The translations under genes were made by a program, and so were the position numbers. From positions 1-6,407 of the forward strand of contig JAFZZD010000397.1 in the NCBI GenBank assembly GCA_017615955.1: a DNA stretch of 6,407 nucleotides. The letters run 5' to 3'. Below are positions 6,321 to 6,407 of the stretch, piece after piece. The stretch is from Victivallales bacterium (GTDB lineage: Bacteria > Verrucomicrobiota > Lentisphaeria > Oligosphaerales > Oligosphaeraceae). The notes beneath the pieces were generated by a model. It had not been told where the DNA came from and did no database searches. It saw only the letters and a program-made list of their open reading frames with translations. Numbering within the stretch: position 1 is the first letter of the stretch; each line of letters begins with the position of its first letter.

Positions 6321-6377
6321 GATATAAGCGGGTGGTGGTGTACTAATCCTATTGTTCACGCAAGGTCATCTCGTTGA
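6207..6377 (+). pseudogene. Possible relic related to the tail of the decayed AlbA_2-type gene
   Basis: The frame open from 6207 to the stop at 6375-6377 contains DAVNTLENVYGLKATARNER, which aligns with NAVNAL-EDVYGRKASVLNDR in the decayed gene at 4913-4976. It has no ATG or GTG start and no ribosome site, and an in-frame TGA lies at 6204-6206. No other part of an AlbA_2-type protein is seen upstream. If coding, it is a detached C-terminal scrap; if not, the likeness reflects a shared nucleic-acid element. Confidence 0.25.
6246..6320. repeat. Repeated hairpin element, copy B
   Basis: This is the second copy of the element at 4911-5034. The GCCGTAAAC/GTTTACGGC stem is identical, while the 12-base loop and the 3' flank have diverged. 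The following hairpin is a 9-bp stem with a 14-base loop (6289-6320). In place of GTCCTC/GAGGAC of copy A it has GCCCGC/GCGGGC, so both arms have changed together. Read as protein, 6243-6305 gives RDAVNTLENVYGLKATARNER, similar to the tail of the decayed gene around copy A. Confidence 0.6.
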
Positions 6378-6407
6378 AACGCGATTTCCGCCCACCCAGT
6401 CTGCGCA

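Larger units (their letters stand above)
5793..6407. other. Gene-poor, hairpin-rich region to the window edge
   Basis: I see no convincing intact gene in these 615 bases. The longest reading frames, for example 5844-6074 on the minus strand (76 codons from a TTG) and 5709-6035 on the plus strand, show no recognisable motif and run through palindromic DNA. The stretch instead holds a chain of inverted repeats, listed separately, and ends in copy B of the repeated hairpin element. It may be the upstream region of a gene beyond the right edge, relic DNA, or the site of a structured RNA. Confidence 0.55.

Overview
The window looks like an accessory stretch of a chromosome from a gut-type bacterium of the Lentisphaerota/Victivallales kind. 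That placement is inferred. It rests on a very large secreted protein with a family 9-like carbohydrate-binding domain, a glycosidase-like barrel and a discoidin-like domain, a style I associate with that group, and not on any marker gene. All intact genes are on the minus strand.

Layout, in order of transcription of the main operon: a putative promoter overlapped by a long inverted repeat (4575-4618) precedes a 292-residue amidohydrolase (4531 to 3653). After 49 bases comes the 1152-residue secreted carbohydrate-active protein (3603 to 145). The two are probably one transcript: a cytoplasmic metal-dependent hydrolase and an exported glycan-recognising protein, consistent with use of a complex glycan. 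Two GC-rich hairpins (59-101) follow the stop codon but lack a clear T-tract.

Behind the operon promoter, on the plus strand, is the decayed 3' end of a Schlafen/AlbA_2-type ATP-binding (RecG C-terminal-like) gene (about 4614-4994), broken by a frameshift and stop codons. A separate minus-strand gene (5690 to 5094) encodes a 198-residue two-helix membrane protein of unknown function with a good promoter 74 bases upstream of its start.

From about 5800 to the right edge (6407) I see no convincing intact gene. This stretch carries a dense series of inverted repeats, five of them with perfect stems of 9 to 10 bp between 6007 and 6320. One of these, a GCCGTAAAC...GTTTACGGC hairpin with its 3' flank, occurs a second time at the end of the decayed gene (4916-4977 and 6249-6306, 48 of 58 aligned bases identical). 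The two copies could be fragments of related pseudogenes or a structured nucleic-acid element. This repeated element and its hairpin-rich setting are the most unusual part of the window.
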